Part shown: positions 15,419 through 22,839 of the stretch, piece by piece
Numbering within the stretch: the first letter of the stretch is position 1
How the letters are laid out: every line of letters starts with the position of its first letter
Source of the DNA: Pseudomonadota bacterium
Lineage (GTDB): Bacteria; Pseudomonadota; Alphaproteobacteria; Caulobacterales; Caulobacteraceae
Direction: 5' to 3'
Assembly (NCBI GenBank): GCA_023445955.1
Contig: JAEXJH010000485.1
Location: forward strand, 1-25,627
DNA: 25,627 bases
Position numbers and translations under genes: made by a program
Notes under the pieces: model-generated
Database searches by the model: none
What the model was told of the DNA's origin: nothing
What the model saw: only the letters and a program-made list of their open reading frames with translations

Positions 15419-15832
15419 ATGTTCGACTTCACCGGTTTCCAGGAGGGCGCGACCGCGTTCCTGATGGCCTTCGTCGTGGCCGGCCTGTTCACCATCGCCT
15501 TCAAGTACATCTACCAGTGGGTGACGCCCTATAACGAGAAGGCCCTGATCCGGGACGGCAACGTCACCGCCGCCATTGCCCTGGCCGGCGCGCTGATCGG
15601 CTACGCCCTGCCGCTGGCCTCGGCGCTCAGCCACACGGTCAGCCTGCCGGAATTCGCCGCCTGGGCCACGGTGGCGGGCATCGTCCAGATCGCCGCCTTC
15701 AGCGGCGTGCGCCTGCTGGCGTTGCGGGACGTCAAGGTGCGCGTCGAGGCCAACGAAATCGCCATCGGCGTCTATCTGGCCGGCATTTCGATCGCGGTCG
15801 GCCTGCTGAACGCCGCCTGCATGACTTCGTGA
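15419..15832 (+). CDS. yjfL: DUF350 inner-membrane protein (YjfL-like)
   Basis: A 137-aa integral membrane protein of the DUF350/YjfL family. Four hydrophobic segments are visible: about residues 13-33 (TAFLMAFVVAGLFTIAFKYI), 50-70 (AAIALAGALIGYALPLA), 79-102 (FAAWATVAGIVQIAAFSGVRL) and 111-133 (EIAIGVYLAGISIAVGLLNAA). The motif RDGNVTAAIALAGALIG and the later EANEIAIGVYLAG are the two repeats of the family. Transported substrate, if any, is unknown. It is followed by yjfM, whose likely ATG is 29 bp past the stop. The neighbouring membrane-anchored lipoprotein and PspA-like protein suggest a membrane-associated complex. Confidence 0.92.
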   Translation: MFDFTGFQEGATAFLMAFVVAGLFTIAFKYIYQWVTPYNEKALIRDGNVTAAIALAGALIGYALPLASALSHTVSLPEFAAWATVAGIVQIAAFSGVRLLALRDVKVRVEANEIAIGVYLAGISIAVGLLNAACMTS

Positions 15833-15861
15833 GGCCTGGAAGCGTGAGAAGGAATGGGACC

Positions 15862-16491
15862 ATGCGCAAGCGTTCGAGTTCGCTGAGGCTCACCACCATG
15901 CTGGCCGGCGCGACGGCCCTGACCCTGTCCGGCTGCGACGATCCCGGCGGCCAGGCCAGCTGGGATCCCAACAAGGGCGAGCAGGTCGAGGCCTTCAGCT
16001 ACAAGTCCCTGGAAGAGTGCAAGGCGGCCAACGAGGTCTCCGACGCCCAGTGCGACACCTCCTATGCCGCCGCCCAGAAGGACGACGCCAAGGACGCCCC
16101 GAAGTTCGAGGCCCGCGCGTCGTGCGAGGAAGTCTACGGCGCCGGCAACTGCGTGCCGCGCAGCTACAACAACGGCGGCAACTTCTTCACGCCGCTGCTG
16201 GCCGGCTTCGTGATCGGCCAGATGCTGGACGGCGGCTATCGCGGCACCGGCCTCTATCGCCGCGACGACCGCTACGGCGGCGGCTACTACTCGACCTGGG
16301 GCGGACAGCTGGGACGCGACTACGGCACCGGCCGCACGACGATCAGCAAGAGCAGCATCGACCCGCCGGACGCCATTCGCAACGCTCCGCCAAAGATCCA
16401 GACCCGCACCTCGGTGGTCTCGCGCGGTGGCTTTGGCGGTGGTCGCAGCTACGCCAGCGGCAGCAGCTTCCGTGGCGGTTTCGGCGGCTAA
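15862..16491 (+). CDS. yjfM: DUF1190 lipoprotein (YjfM/YgiB-like)
   Basis: A 209-aa lipoprotein of the DUF1190/YgiB-YjfM family. I chose ATG 15862 because AGAAGGAA lies at good distance upstream and it gives a clean lipoprotein signal with lipobox LSGC and Cys25; an overlapping GTG at 15829 adds 11 residues. After the lipobox comes the family core: FSYKSLEECKAANEVSDAQC with paired cysteines, ARASCEEVYGAGNCVPR with two more, and FFTPLLAGFVIGQML. The C-terminal third is Gly/Tyr/Arg/Ser-rich, low complexity and probably disordered, ending SSFRGGFGG. The DUF1190 plus GspS-like pairing (yjfM-yjfC here, ygiB-ygiC in E. coli) recurs, suggesting a shared process at the envelope. Confidence 0.92.
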   Translation: MRKRSSSLRLTTMLAGATALTLSGCDDPGGQASWDPNKGEQVEAFSYKSLEECKAANEVSDAQCDTSYAAAQKDDAKDAPKFEARASCEEVYGAGNCVPRSYNNGGNFFTPLLAGFVIGQMLDGGYRGTGLYRRDDRYGGGYYSTWGGQLGRDYGTGRTTISKSSIDPPDAIRNAPPKIQTRTSVVSRGGFGGGRSYASGSSFRGGFGG

Positions 16492-16509
16492 GTAGGCCTC
16501 GGCGCGTTT

Positions 16510-16560
16510 TTGCAATTGACTCGCAACTAAGCATCCCATCTAGTTGCGATGTGTTCGCAA
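16510..16560 (+). promoter_or_regulatory. Promoter bracketed by two 17-bp palindromes (TTGCRA-N5-TCGCAA)
   Basis: TTGCAATTGACTCGCAA (16510-16526) and TTGCGATGTGTTCGCAA (16544-16560) share the pattern TTGCRA-N5-TCGCAA and start 34 bp apart, about three helical turns. The second has perfect 6-bp arms. Between and within them, TTGACT (16516-16521), a 17-bp gap and TCTAGT (16539-16544) form a plausible promoter, so the first box covers the -35 and the second the -10/start. CGCAACTA (16522-16529) and TAGTTGCG (16541-16548) also pair perfectly. The pattern loosely recalls Fur-type operators of alphaproteobacteria, but I cannot name the regulator. Confidence 0.55.
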
Positions 16561-16637
16561 GAACGCGTCGGGCCGCTCACCGAGATCGGTTCGCCAGGGC
16601 GGGTGTCGGCCCCCTGCCAGGCGAGGAGATTTCCGGC

Positions 16638-17123
16638 GTGCGGCCCGACCCTTTCTCAGAGACCCACCTGAACCACTGCGGCCCGGTCGGCCTGGCCGAC
16701 GGCGAGCGCATCCTGCTCTGGATGCTGCGCCAATGGGTCACCGCCCGCGTCCTGGGCGAGGAGCCGGGCGCTCGGCTCTCCAAGAAGGCCGGCGGGCTGG
16801 TCTCGCCCCGCGTGGCCAGCGCCTTCATCCTGATGATGTCCGCCATCGAGGGCCAGGTGCGCCGCCCGCTCTGCGTCTCCGCGCCCTGCTGCAAGGGCTA
16901 CGCCGACGACGAGCAGCGCCTGATCACCGCCTGCGGCGTCTGCCCAGCCTCCCCCGAAATCGCCGGCCGCCTGATCGAGAGCATGGTGGTCACGCCCGAG
17001 AGCGTCACCGTGATGGCGCGGTTCCTGAACATGGCTTTGGCCAATGACGGCATGGCGCTGCCGATGCGGTTCGACGAGCCGGAGGTGGCGGTCTCACACA
17101 CGGTGCGGCCGACGCTGCACTAG
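16638..17123 (+). CDS. Unrecognised cysteine-containing protein
   Basis: I do not recognise this 161-aa protein. I start it at GTG 16638 because GAGGAG lies 9 nt upstream; the frame is open further back but only as a shadow of yjfM. It has no signal peptide or clear membrane span. Cysteines are clustered: Cys14, Cys79, Cys84-Cys85, Cys99 and Cys102, the core being LCVSAPCCKGYADDEQRLIT followed by ACGVC, i.e. C-x4-CC-x13-C-x2-C, which could bind zinc or an Fe-S cluster. Regular helical stretches occur at 24-40, 58-74 and 104-135. Its promoter is flanked by two palindromes, so expression is probably tightly controlled. Its stop overlaps that of the phosphatase gene at CTAG (17120-17123). Coding status is supported by third-position GC bias and the good ribosome site. 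Confidence 0.75.
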   Translation: MRPDPFSETHLNHCGPVGLADGERILLWMLRQWVTARVLGEEPGARLSKKAGGLVSPRVASAFILMMSAIEGQVRRPLCVSAPCCKGYADDEQRLITACGVCPASPEIAGRLIESMVVTPESVTVMARFLNMALANDGMALPMRFDEPEVAVSHTVRPTLH

Positions 17124-17599
17124 GCCCGCGCCCAGCCCTCGTCCACCAGCCGCTTGGCCAAGGCTCTCGCCGCGAGCGTGACGTCGCTCCACGTCACGTC
17201 GAACCCGGCGTCATCGCCGTAGTAGGGATCGGCCACGGCCCGCCCGCGATGACCCTCGACCAAATCCAGCAACAGCCCGACCTCCGCCGTCGCGTCATCC
17301 GGCGCGACCTGCAGCAGGCCTCGCAGGTTATCGTGGTCCAGGGCGTAGATGTGGGTGAAGGTCCGGAAGTCGTCGGACTTCACCTGCCGCGCCTTCAGAC
17401 CGCCGATGTCGACGCCGTTGCGGCGGGCCACGGCGATGGCGCGCGGGTCCGGCGCGTCGCCCTTGTGCCAGCCGCCCGTACCGGCGCTGTCGACCGTGAC
17501 GTCCAGGCCCAGGCGCTCAGCTTCAGCCCTGAACGCACCTTCGGCGAGGGGCGAGCGACAGATGTTGCCCATGCAGACGAACAATACCGAGGCCTTCAT
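17120..17599 (-). CDS. Low-molecular-weight protein tyrosine phosphatase family protein
   Basis: A cytosolic cysteine phosphatase, 159 aa. The start at ATG 17599 overlaps the 5-oxoprolinase stop as ATGA; a start 12 nt upstream is possible but unneeded. The P-loop is VCMGNICRS with nucleophile Cys9 and Arg15 (C-x5-R-S), next comes the [17 protein letters not shown] block (residues 38-54), and the general acid is Asp124 in DPYYGDD. All catalytic residues are present. Family members dephosphorylate phosphotyrosine proteins, often linked to exopolysaccharide kinases, or act on arsenate; no capsule or arsenic genes are adjacent. Coupling to a 5-oxoprolinase is unusual and may be incidental. The 3' end is convergent with the unrecognised cysteine protein. 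Confidence 0.95.
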   Translation of the reverse strand: MKASVLFVCMGNICRSPLAEGAFRAEAERLGLDVTVDSAGTGGWHKGDAPDPRAIAVARRNGVDIGGLKARQVKSDDFRTFTHIYALDHDNLRGLLQVAPDDATAEVGLLLDLVEGHRGRAVADPYYGDDAGFDVTWSDVTLAARALAKRLVDEGWARA

Positions 17600-20500
17600 G
17601 CCTTCCCCCAACCGCCACCGCCCGGCGTCTCGATGACGATGCTATCGCCCGCGCCGACCTCGACCAGATCGGTGGCGGCCATCGGCTGAACGGAGCCATC
17701 GGCCCGCTCCACCCGCGCCTTACCGACCGCGCCTGGACCACCGCCCTGCAAGCCGAACGGCGGCACGCGGCGGCGGTTGGACAGCAAGGTGGCGGTCATC
17801 GGCTCGCGGAAGCCGATCCTGCGCACCACGCCGTCGCCGCCCTTGTGAACGCCCTGCCCGCCCGAACCGCGCCGGATCGAGAACGCCTCGACCAGCACCG
17901 GATAACGGGTCTCCAGCACCTCGGGATCGGTCAGGCGACTGTTGGTCATGTGGGTCTGGACCGCGTCGGTCCCCGCGAAGTCCGGCCCCGCGCCCGAGCC
18001 GCCGCAGATGGTCTCGTAGTACTGCCGCCGCGCGTCGCCGAAGGTGAAGTTGTTCATCGTCCCCTGGGCGCCGGCCATCACGGAGAGCGCGCCGTAGAGG
18101 GCGTCGACCACCACCTGGCTGGTCTCGACATTGCCGGCCACCACCGCCGCCGGATAGCGCGGCCGCAGCATCGAGCCTTCCGGGATGACCAGTTCCACCG
18201 GCCGCAGGCAGCCGTCGTTCATCGGGATTTCGTCGTCCACCAGCGTGCGGAACACATAAAGCGCCGCCGCCCTGCAGATCGAGGCCGGGGCGTTGAAGTT
18301 GGTCGGGACCTGGTCGCTGGTGCCGGTGAAGTCGACGCGCGCGGTGCGGGCCTGCTGGTCGACGTCGATGGCGACGCGGACCACGGCGCCGTCGTCCAGC
18401 TCGTAGGCGAAGGTCCCGCCCTGCATCGTCGCGAGCACCCGGCGGACGGCCTCTTCGGCATTGTCCTGGACGTGGGCCATGTAGGCCTCGACGACGTCCT
18501 GGCCGAACTCGGCGACCATGCCGGTCAGCGCCTCGGCCCCGCGCGCGCAGGCGGCGATCTGGGCCTTGAGGTCGCCGATGTTCTGGTCGGGATTGCGCGC
18601 CGGCCACTTGCCCGAGGCCAGCAGCGCCCGCGTCTCGGCCTCCAGGAACCGCCCGCCCTCGACCAGCAGGAAGTTCTCGATCAGGACGCCCTCCTCCTCG
18701 ACCGTCCTGCTGGTCGGCGGCATCGAGCCCGGCGTGATGCCGCCGATGTCGCCCTGGTGCCCGCGCGCGGCGACGTAGAACAGCAACGCCCCGGCCGGGT
18801 CGAACACCGGCATGACAACCGTCACGTCCGGCAGGTGGGTCCCGCCGTTATAGGGCGCATTCAGCATGTAGACGTCGCCGGGCCTCATGCCTCGGCCGTC
18901 GTGCTCGCGCGCATCGCGGATGGCTCGCACGCTGTCGCCCATCGAGCCCAGGTGCACCGGCATGTGCGGGGCGTTGGCGATCAGGTCGCCGTCGCGGCTG
19001 AAGAGCGCGCAGGAGAAGTCCAGCCGCTCCTTGATGTTCACGGAATAAGCCGTGTTCTGCAGCGCGAAGCCCATCTCCTCGGCCACGGCCATGAAGAGGT
19101 TGTTGAACACCTCCAGCATGACGGGATCTGCTTGCGTGCCGATGGCCTTGCGGGCCGGCAGGGCGACGACGCGGTCGAGGATCAGGTTCAGGTGAGTGTC
19201 CACGGTCGCGCGCCAGCCGGGCTCGACGACCGTGGTGCCGGTGGCTTCGCGGATGATGGCGGGGCCGAGGATCTCGGCGCCGATCGCCAGGGCTTCGCGG
19301 TCGAAGACGGGGGTGCTGTGGAGTTCGCCGGCCATGCGGGTTTCGACTGTCGCCAAGGCGTCGGCGCTGCGAGACGCGCCGGACTCAAAAACCGGTTCAG
19401 AACCGGCGTCCGAATGCCCGATCGCCTCCACCGACAGCGTCTCGACCACGAGCGGCGTCGTCGGCGAGGTGAAGCCGAAGCGGCGCTGGTGCAGTTCCTC
19501 GAATTCCTCGCGGATGCGATCGCCGAACGGCACGACCAGCGGCGTATCGGTGCCCGCGTACTTCACGCGCAGGCTAGCGACGGTCTCGACCGAGGCCATC
19601 GGCACGTCCTGCGCCCGCAGGGCGGCCTCGGCCTCGGCGGCCAGCACCTTCGCGCGGTCGGCCAGGTCACCCGCGGCGTCCAACGGCCGCTCGACCGTCT
19701 CCTCGCGGATCAGGCGTAGGTCGGCCAGACCCATGCCGTAGGCGCTGAGCACCCCGGCGAACGGGTGGATCATGACCTTGGTCATGCTCAGCGCGTCGGC
19801 GACCAGGCAGGCATGCTGCCCGCCCGCCCCGCCGAAGCAGGCCAGGACATAGCGGGTGACGTCGTAGCCGCGCTGGATCGAGATCTGCCGCACGGCCTTG
19901 GCCATGTTCTCGACGGCGATGGTGACGAAGCCTTCGGCGACTTCCTGCGGCGTCATGGTCTTTCCGGTGGCCGCCTCGATCTGCGCTGACACGGCCTCGA
20001 AGCCGCGCGACACCGCCTCGGTGTCCAGCGGCTGGTCGGCGTTCGGCCCAAACACCTTGGGGAAGAACTCCGGCCGCAGCTTGCCCAGCATGACGTTGCA
20101 GTCGGTGACCGTCAGCGGTCCGCCTCGGCGATAGGCCGCCGGTCCCGGAACAGCGCCGGCCGACGCGGGACCAACCCGCAACCGCGCCCCGTCGAACGAA
20201 CAGATCGAGCCGCCGCCCGCCGCCACGGTGTGGATGTTCATCATCGGCGCGCGCATCCGCACGCCGGCCACCACCGTCTCGAATGCCCGCTCGTACTGGC
20301 CGGCATAGTGGCAGACGTCGGTCGAGGTGCCGCCCATGTCGAAGCCGATGACGCGCTCGAACGCGGCCTCGCCCGCCGTCCGCGCCATGCCGACCACGCC
20401 GCCGGCCGGACCGGACAGGATGGCGTCCTTGCCCCGGAAGGCCCGCGCGTCGGTCAGGCCGCCGTTCGACTGCATGAAGAGGAGCCGCGTGTCGTGGCCG

Positions 20501-21177
20501 AGCGCGCCGGCGACCTGATCCACATAGCGGCGCAGGATCGGCGACAGATAGGCGTCGACCACCGTCGTGTCGCCCCGTCCGACCAGCTTCATCAGCGGGC
20601 TGACCTCGTGGCTGACCGAGACCTGAGCGAAGCCGATCTCGCGCGCGATCGCGGCGACCCGCGCCTCGTGGTCGGTGAAGCGGAAGCCGTGCAGCAGCAC
20701 GATGGCGATGGCCCGGAAGCCTTCGTCGAACGCCGCCTGCAAGCCCGCCCGCGCGGCGGTCTCGTCCAACGGCCGCAGCACCTGCCCCTCGACGCTCATC
20801 CGCTCGTCGATCTCGACGACGCGGTCGTAGAGGGCTTCCGGCTTGACGATGTGGCGCTCGAACAGCTTGGGCCGCGCCTGGTAGCCGATCCGCAGGGCGT
20901 CGGCGTGGCCCGCCGTGATCGCCAGGACGGTCGGCTCGCCCTTGCGCTCCAGAAGCGCGTTGGTGGCGACGGTGGTGCCCATCTTCACCGCGTCGATGGT
21001 CGCGCCGTCCGGCAGCAGCGCCCGGACGCCCGCCACGGCGGCGTCGGCATAGTGCTCGGGATTTTCCGACAGCAGCTTGTGGGTGACCAGCGACCCGTCC
21101 GGTCGCCGCGCGACGATGTCGGTGAACGTGCCGCCCCGGTCGATCCAGAACTCCCAGCCGCGCGGATCTTGGGTCAT
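17596..21177 (-). CDS. 5-oxoprolinase / hydantoinase family, fused HyuA-HyuB
   Basis: A 1193-aa ATP-dependent enzyme expected to open 5-oxo-L-proline to glutamate, the last step of glutathione salvage. The N-terminal half (residues about 8-670) is HyuA-like: [18 protein letters not shown] near residue 11 is the phosphate-binding loop, and [14 protein letters not shown] and [13 protein letters not shown] are the later nucleotide-site motifs. The C-terminal half (about 680-1193) is HyuB-like, beginning [20 protein letters not shown] and including [26 protein letters not shown] and the final [11 protein letters not shown]. Length and full fusion match the eukaryotic-type and bacterial single-chain 5-oxoprolinases. 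Acetone carboxylase or hydantoinase relatives are alternatives, but the fusion favours 5-oxoprolinase. Its start codon lies at the base of a strong hairpin. Confidence 0.93.
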   Translation of the reverse strand: MTQDPRGWEFWIDRGGTFTDIVARRPDGSLVTHKLLSENPEHYADAAVAGVRALLPDGATIDAVKMGTTVATNALLERKGEPTVLAITAGHADALRIGYQARPKLFERHIVKPEALYDRVVEIDERMSVEGQVLRPLDETAARAGLQAAFDEGFRAIAIVLLHGFRFTDHEARVAAIAREIGFAQVSVSHEVSPLMKLVGRGDTTVVDAYLSPILRRYVDQVAGALGHDTRLLFMQSNGGLTDARAFRGKDAILSGPAGGVVGMARTAGEAAFERVIGFDMGGTSTDVCHYAGQYERAFETVVAGVRMRAPMMNIHTVAAGGGSICSFDGARLRVGPASAGAVPGPAAYRRGGPLTVTDCNVMLGKLRPEFFPKVFGPNADQPLDTEAVSRGFEAVSAQIEAATGKTMTPQEVAEGFVTIAVENMAKAVRQISIQRGYDVTRYVLACFGGAGGQHACLVADALSMTKVMIHPFAGVLSAYGMGLADLRLIREETVERPLDAAGDLADRAKVLAAEAEAALRAQDVPMASVETVASLRVKYAGTDTPLVVPFGDRIREEFEELHQRRFGFTSPTTPLVVETLSVEAIGHSDAGSEPVFESGASRSADALATVETRMAGELHSTPVFDREALAIGAEILGPAIIREATGTTVVEPGWRATVDTHLNLILDRVVALPARKAIGTQADPVMLEVFNNLFMAVAEEMGFALQNTAYSVNIKERLDFSCALFSRDGDLIANAPHMPVHLGSMGDSVRAIRDAREHDGRGMRPGDVYMLNAPYNGGTHLPDVTVVMPVFDPAGALLFYVAARGHQGDIGGITPGSMPPTSRTVEEEGVLIENFLLVEGGRFLEAETRALLASGKWPARNPDQNIGDLKAQIAACARGAEALTGMVAEFGQDVVEAYMAHVQDNAEEAVRRVLATMQGGTFAYELDDGAVVRVAIDVDQQARTARVDFTGTSDQVPTNFNAPASICRAAALYVFRTLVDDEIPMNDGCLRPVELVIPEGSMLRPRYPAAVVAGNVETSQVVVDALYGALSVMAGAQGTMNNFTFGDARRQYYETICGGSGAGPDFAGTDAVQTHMTNSRLTDPEVLETRYPVLVEAFSIRRGSGGQGVHKGGDGVVRRIGFREPMTATLLSNRRRVPPFGLQGGGPGAVGKARVERADGSVQPMAATDLVEVGAGDSIVIETPGGGGWGKA

Positions 21178-21207
21178 GAGGGACGGAACTCCATGCTCCG
21201 TCCCTCA
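21177..21207 (-). terminator. 11-bp hairpin between the GDT1-family gene and 5-oxoprolinase
   Basis: TGAGGGACGGA (21177-21187) and TCCGTCCCTCA (21197-21207) are perfect 11-bp arms with a 9-nt loop. The hairpin lies 18 bp after the stop of the Mn transporter gene and could terminate that transcript, though no U tract follows. Unusually, its last pair reaches the A of the 5-oxoprolinase ATG (21175-21177) and the loop contains the GGAG that would serve as Shine-Dalgarno, so it may also gate translation of that gene. Confidence 0.65.
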
Positions 21208-21224
21208 TAGCGAGCGCTGCCCGC

Positions 21225-21800
21225 TTACTTCAACAGCCCAGTCAATTCCGCCACCTGCCAGACGCCCAGCAGCAGGAAGATCAGCGCCGCGCCCATCCGC
21301 ACGTACTTCAGCGGCACGATCTTGGTCGCGGCCTCGCCCAGATACACGGCCGGGACGTTGGCCAGCATCATGCCCAGGGTGGTGCCGGCGGCGACCCAGG
21401 CGATGGAGTGGAACTTGGCGCCCAGGGCGACCGTGGCGATCTGGGTCTTGTCGCCCATCTCGACCAGGAAGAAGGCGATGGCCGTGGTCACGAACACGCC
21501 GTAACGGCCGGCGTTCTGGCCTTCCTCGTCATCGGCCTTGTCGGGGATCAGCGCCCAGGCGGCCATGGCGATGAACGAGATGGCGATGGCCCACTTGAAC
21601 CAGGCGCCGCTCAGGAAGTCCGACACCCAGTAGCCGGCGGTGGCGGCCAGGGCGTGGTTGGCCAGGGTGGCGACCAGGATGCCCATGATGATCGGGATCG
21701 GCTTCTTGAACCGCGTGGCCAGGATGATGGCCAGGAGCTGGGTCTTGTCGCCGATTTCGGCGATGGCCACGACCAGAGTCGAGACGAGCAGGGCTTCCAT
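21225..21800 (-). CDS. GDT1/TMEM165 (UPF0016) family Mn2+ transporter
   Basis: An inner-membrane cation exporter of 191 aa. The two signature motifs, each at the start of a three-helix repeat, are visible: EIGDKTQ at residues 15-21 and EMGDKTQ at 114-120. Six hydrophobic segments and a charged central loop (about 87-99, DKADDEEGQNAGR) complete the fold. Bacterial relatives such as MneA export manganese. The ATG at 21800 is set by GGAGGA at 21810-21815; a longer in-frame extension would run through the riboswitch and is rejected. Regulation is clear from the yybP-ykoY aptamer in its leader: Mn2+ should raise expression and the protein should lower cytosolic Mn2+. Confidence 0.95.
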   Translation of the reverse strand: MEALLVSTLVVAIAEIGDKTQLLAIILATRFKKPIPIIMGILVATLANHALAATAGYWVSDFLSGAWFKWAIAISFIAMAAWALIPDKADDEEGQNAGRYGVFVTTAIAFFLVEMGDKTQIATVALGAKFHSIAWVAAGTTLGMMLANVPAVYLGEAATKIVPLKYVRMGAALIFLLLGVWQVAELTGLLK

Positions 21801-21813
21801 TTGAAATAGTCCT

Positions 21814-21858
21814 CCGGGCCGGGCGCATGCCAATAGCGTCGACGCCCACCCGGCCCGG
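21814..21858 (-). promoter_or_regulatory. Riboswitch expression platform: hairpin at the Shine-Dalgarno
   Basis: Downstream of the aptamer, CCGGGCCGGG (21849-21858) pairs perfectly with CCCGGCCCGG (21814-21823). The 3' arm ends in the first two bases of the Shine-Dalgarno GGAGGA (21810-21815), 9 nt before the ATG. There is no U tract, so control is probably by access to the ribosome site (translation), not by termination. Exact switching between alternative folds needs an energy calculation. Confidence 0.55.
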
Positions 21859-21871
21859 ATGGAAATCGGCG

Positions 21872-21986
21872 CCATTGGTCTCGCCAAGGAAGCTCCAGTC
21901 GCTTCCCTTCCCCGCGCCATGGTCCGAGGACCAAGTGTGTTGACGGCGGGGCCCGCTGATAGTCGCGGGCGGCTACTCCCCAAAGG
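21872..21986 (-). ncRNA. yybP-ykoY manganese riboswitch
   Basis: Read on the minus strand, the leader has the diagnostic pair of loop sequences GGGGAGTAG (21973-21981) and GGCGAGACC (21877-21885). Closing stem P1 is CCTTTGG (21980-21986) with CCAATGG (21872-21878). Between them are internal hairpins: CCCGC/GCGGG right after the first loop, GGTCC-TC-GGACC, and GGAAGC/GCTTCC immediately before the second loop. This matches the yybP-ykoY aptamer, whose known ligand is Mn2+. It sits directly upstream of a GDT1-family Mn2+ transporter, a known association, and about 10 nt after a good promoter. Confidence 0.88.
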
Positions 21987-21996
21987 TGAGGCGGCG

Positions 21997-22023
21997 TGTA
22001 GCCGCTGCCGGCGCCGCCGTCAA
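21997..22023 (-). promoter_or_regulatory. Putative housekeeping-sigma promoter of the riboswitch/transporter transcript
   Basis: TTGACGG (22017-22023), a 14-bp spacer and GCTACA (21997-22002) match the Caulobacter housekeeping promoter pattern TTGACGS-N10-14-GCTANAWC well. Transcription would begin near 21990, just before aptamer stem P1. It lies at the 3' end of, and just beyond, the DUF2793 gene, so the transporter has its own promoter. Confidence 0.65.
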
Positions 22024-22027
22024 CGCG

Positions 22028-22747
22028 TCAGGCGACCGCAGCAGGCGCGTCGAACCTCAGGACGTGGATGGCCACCCGCACCTTGCCGGTCACGAAGTTC
22101 CCGCTGACCGCCGTCAGCAGCACCGGTGTGTCCTCGTAGTAGGCCGTCGGCCCGATCACCCCGATGTTGCTGGAATTCTTGGCGACACCCAGCGAACCGC
22201 CGAACTTGCCGACGTCGCCGGAGACCCCACAATTGTACGAGGCAGCGCCGGTGACCGCGGCCGTGGTCCGGGTCGAGACGGCCAGCACGATTGCGCGGCT
22301 CGGGATGGCGATGCTGGTCGCGGTCGCGGCGCCCGACAGGGTGACCACCTGCTCCAGCACTTCCAGCCGGGTGTTGGCCAGGTTCGGCGTCTGGGCCGCC
22401 ACGGTGCTGCGGAAGGTCGCCGACAACGGAACCCAGGCCGCGCCGTCGAAGGCGACCATCTGGTTCTCGTCCTTGACCCAGGCCAGCACGCCCTCGGCGG
22501 GGGTCAGGGACTCCCAGGCGCCGGCCTCGAAACGCATCAGGGTTCCGGCGGGCGGACCCGGCCACGCCGCGATCCAGACGCCGCCGTTGGCGGGGCTGGC
22601 GGGCTGGACTGAGACCGACCGGCTCTCGACGGCCAGCTGCACCAGGCCGTCCAGCCGGGCCAGACTCTCATTGATGGGGATGTGTTTCTGCGCCTGGGCG
22701 GCCACCACATAGGGCAGGCCGAGGCGGGGCGTCGTGTCGTCGAACAT
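22028..22747 (-). CDS. DUF2793 phage-associated protein
   Basis: A 239-aa protein of the DUF2793 family, found in prophages and as isolated genes in alphaproteobacteria. The signature N-terminus is MFDDTTPRLGLPYVVAAQAQ followed by KHIPINESLARLDGLVQL (residues about 21-38), then WIAAWPGPPAGTLMRFEAGAWESL. Residues about 125-239 form a separate C-terminal domain of alternating beta-type sequence (AATATSIAIPSRAIVLAVST), as in tail-fibre or adhesion domains. No signal peptide is seen. No other phage gene is nearby, so it is a remnant or a domesticated virion gene. Function unknown. Confidence 0.88.
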   Translation of the reverse strand: MFDDTTPRLGLPYVVAAQAQKHIPINESLARLDGLVQLAVESRSVSVQPASPANGGVWIAAWPGPPAGTLMRFEAGAWESLTPAEGVLAWVKDENQMVAFDGAAWVPLSATFRSTVAAQTPNLANTRLEVLEQVVTLSGAATATSIAIPSRAIVLAVSTRTTAAVTGAASYNCGVSGDVGKFGGSLGVAKNSSNIGVIGPTAYYEDTPVLLTAVSGNFVTGKVRVAIHVLRFDAPAAVA

Positions 22748-22802
22748 GGGCGGCTCCGGGAGCGATTGAGATCGCCCCTAGCATCGAACCGCTGAGAAGG
22801 CC

Positions 22803-22826
22803 GGGGACAGGCGACGCCCTGTCCCC
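22803..22826 (-). terminator. Terminator-like hairpin after the nitronate monooxygenase gene
   Basis: GGGGACAGG (22803-22811) and CCTGTCCCC (22818-22826) are perfect 9-bp arms around a 6-nt loop, 14 bp beyond the stop at 22840 of the minus-strand gene. A U tract is missing, as is common in high-GC genomes. It probably separates that transcript from DUF2793. Confidence 0.7.
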
Positions 22827-22839
22827 GTGCTCCACCCGC

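Noticed and set aside
16017..16637. Long upstream extension of the cysteine-cluster protein
   Set aside because: It runs out of frame through yjfM and the palindromic promoter; GTG 16638 with GAGGAG fits better.
17845..19719. 624-codon plus-strand open frame and a 513-codon minus-strand frame at 19667-21208
   Set aside because: Both overlap the 5-oxoprolinase, whose motifs are unambiguous; composition of both is typical of shadows.
21801..21983. N-terminal extension of the GDT1-family transporter
   Set aside because: The extension would translate the riboswitch aptamer and hairpin; ATG 21800 with GGAGGA is a far better start.
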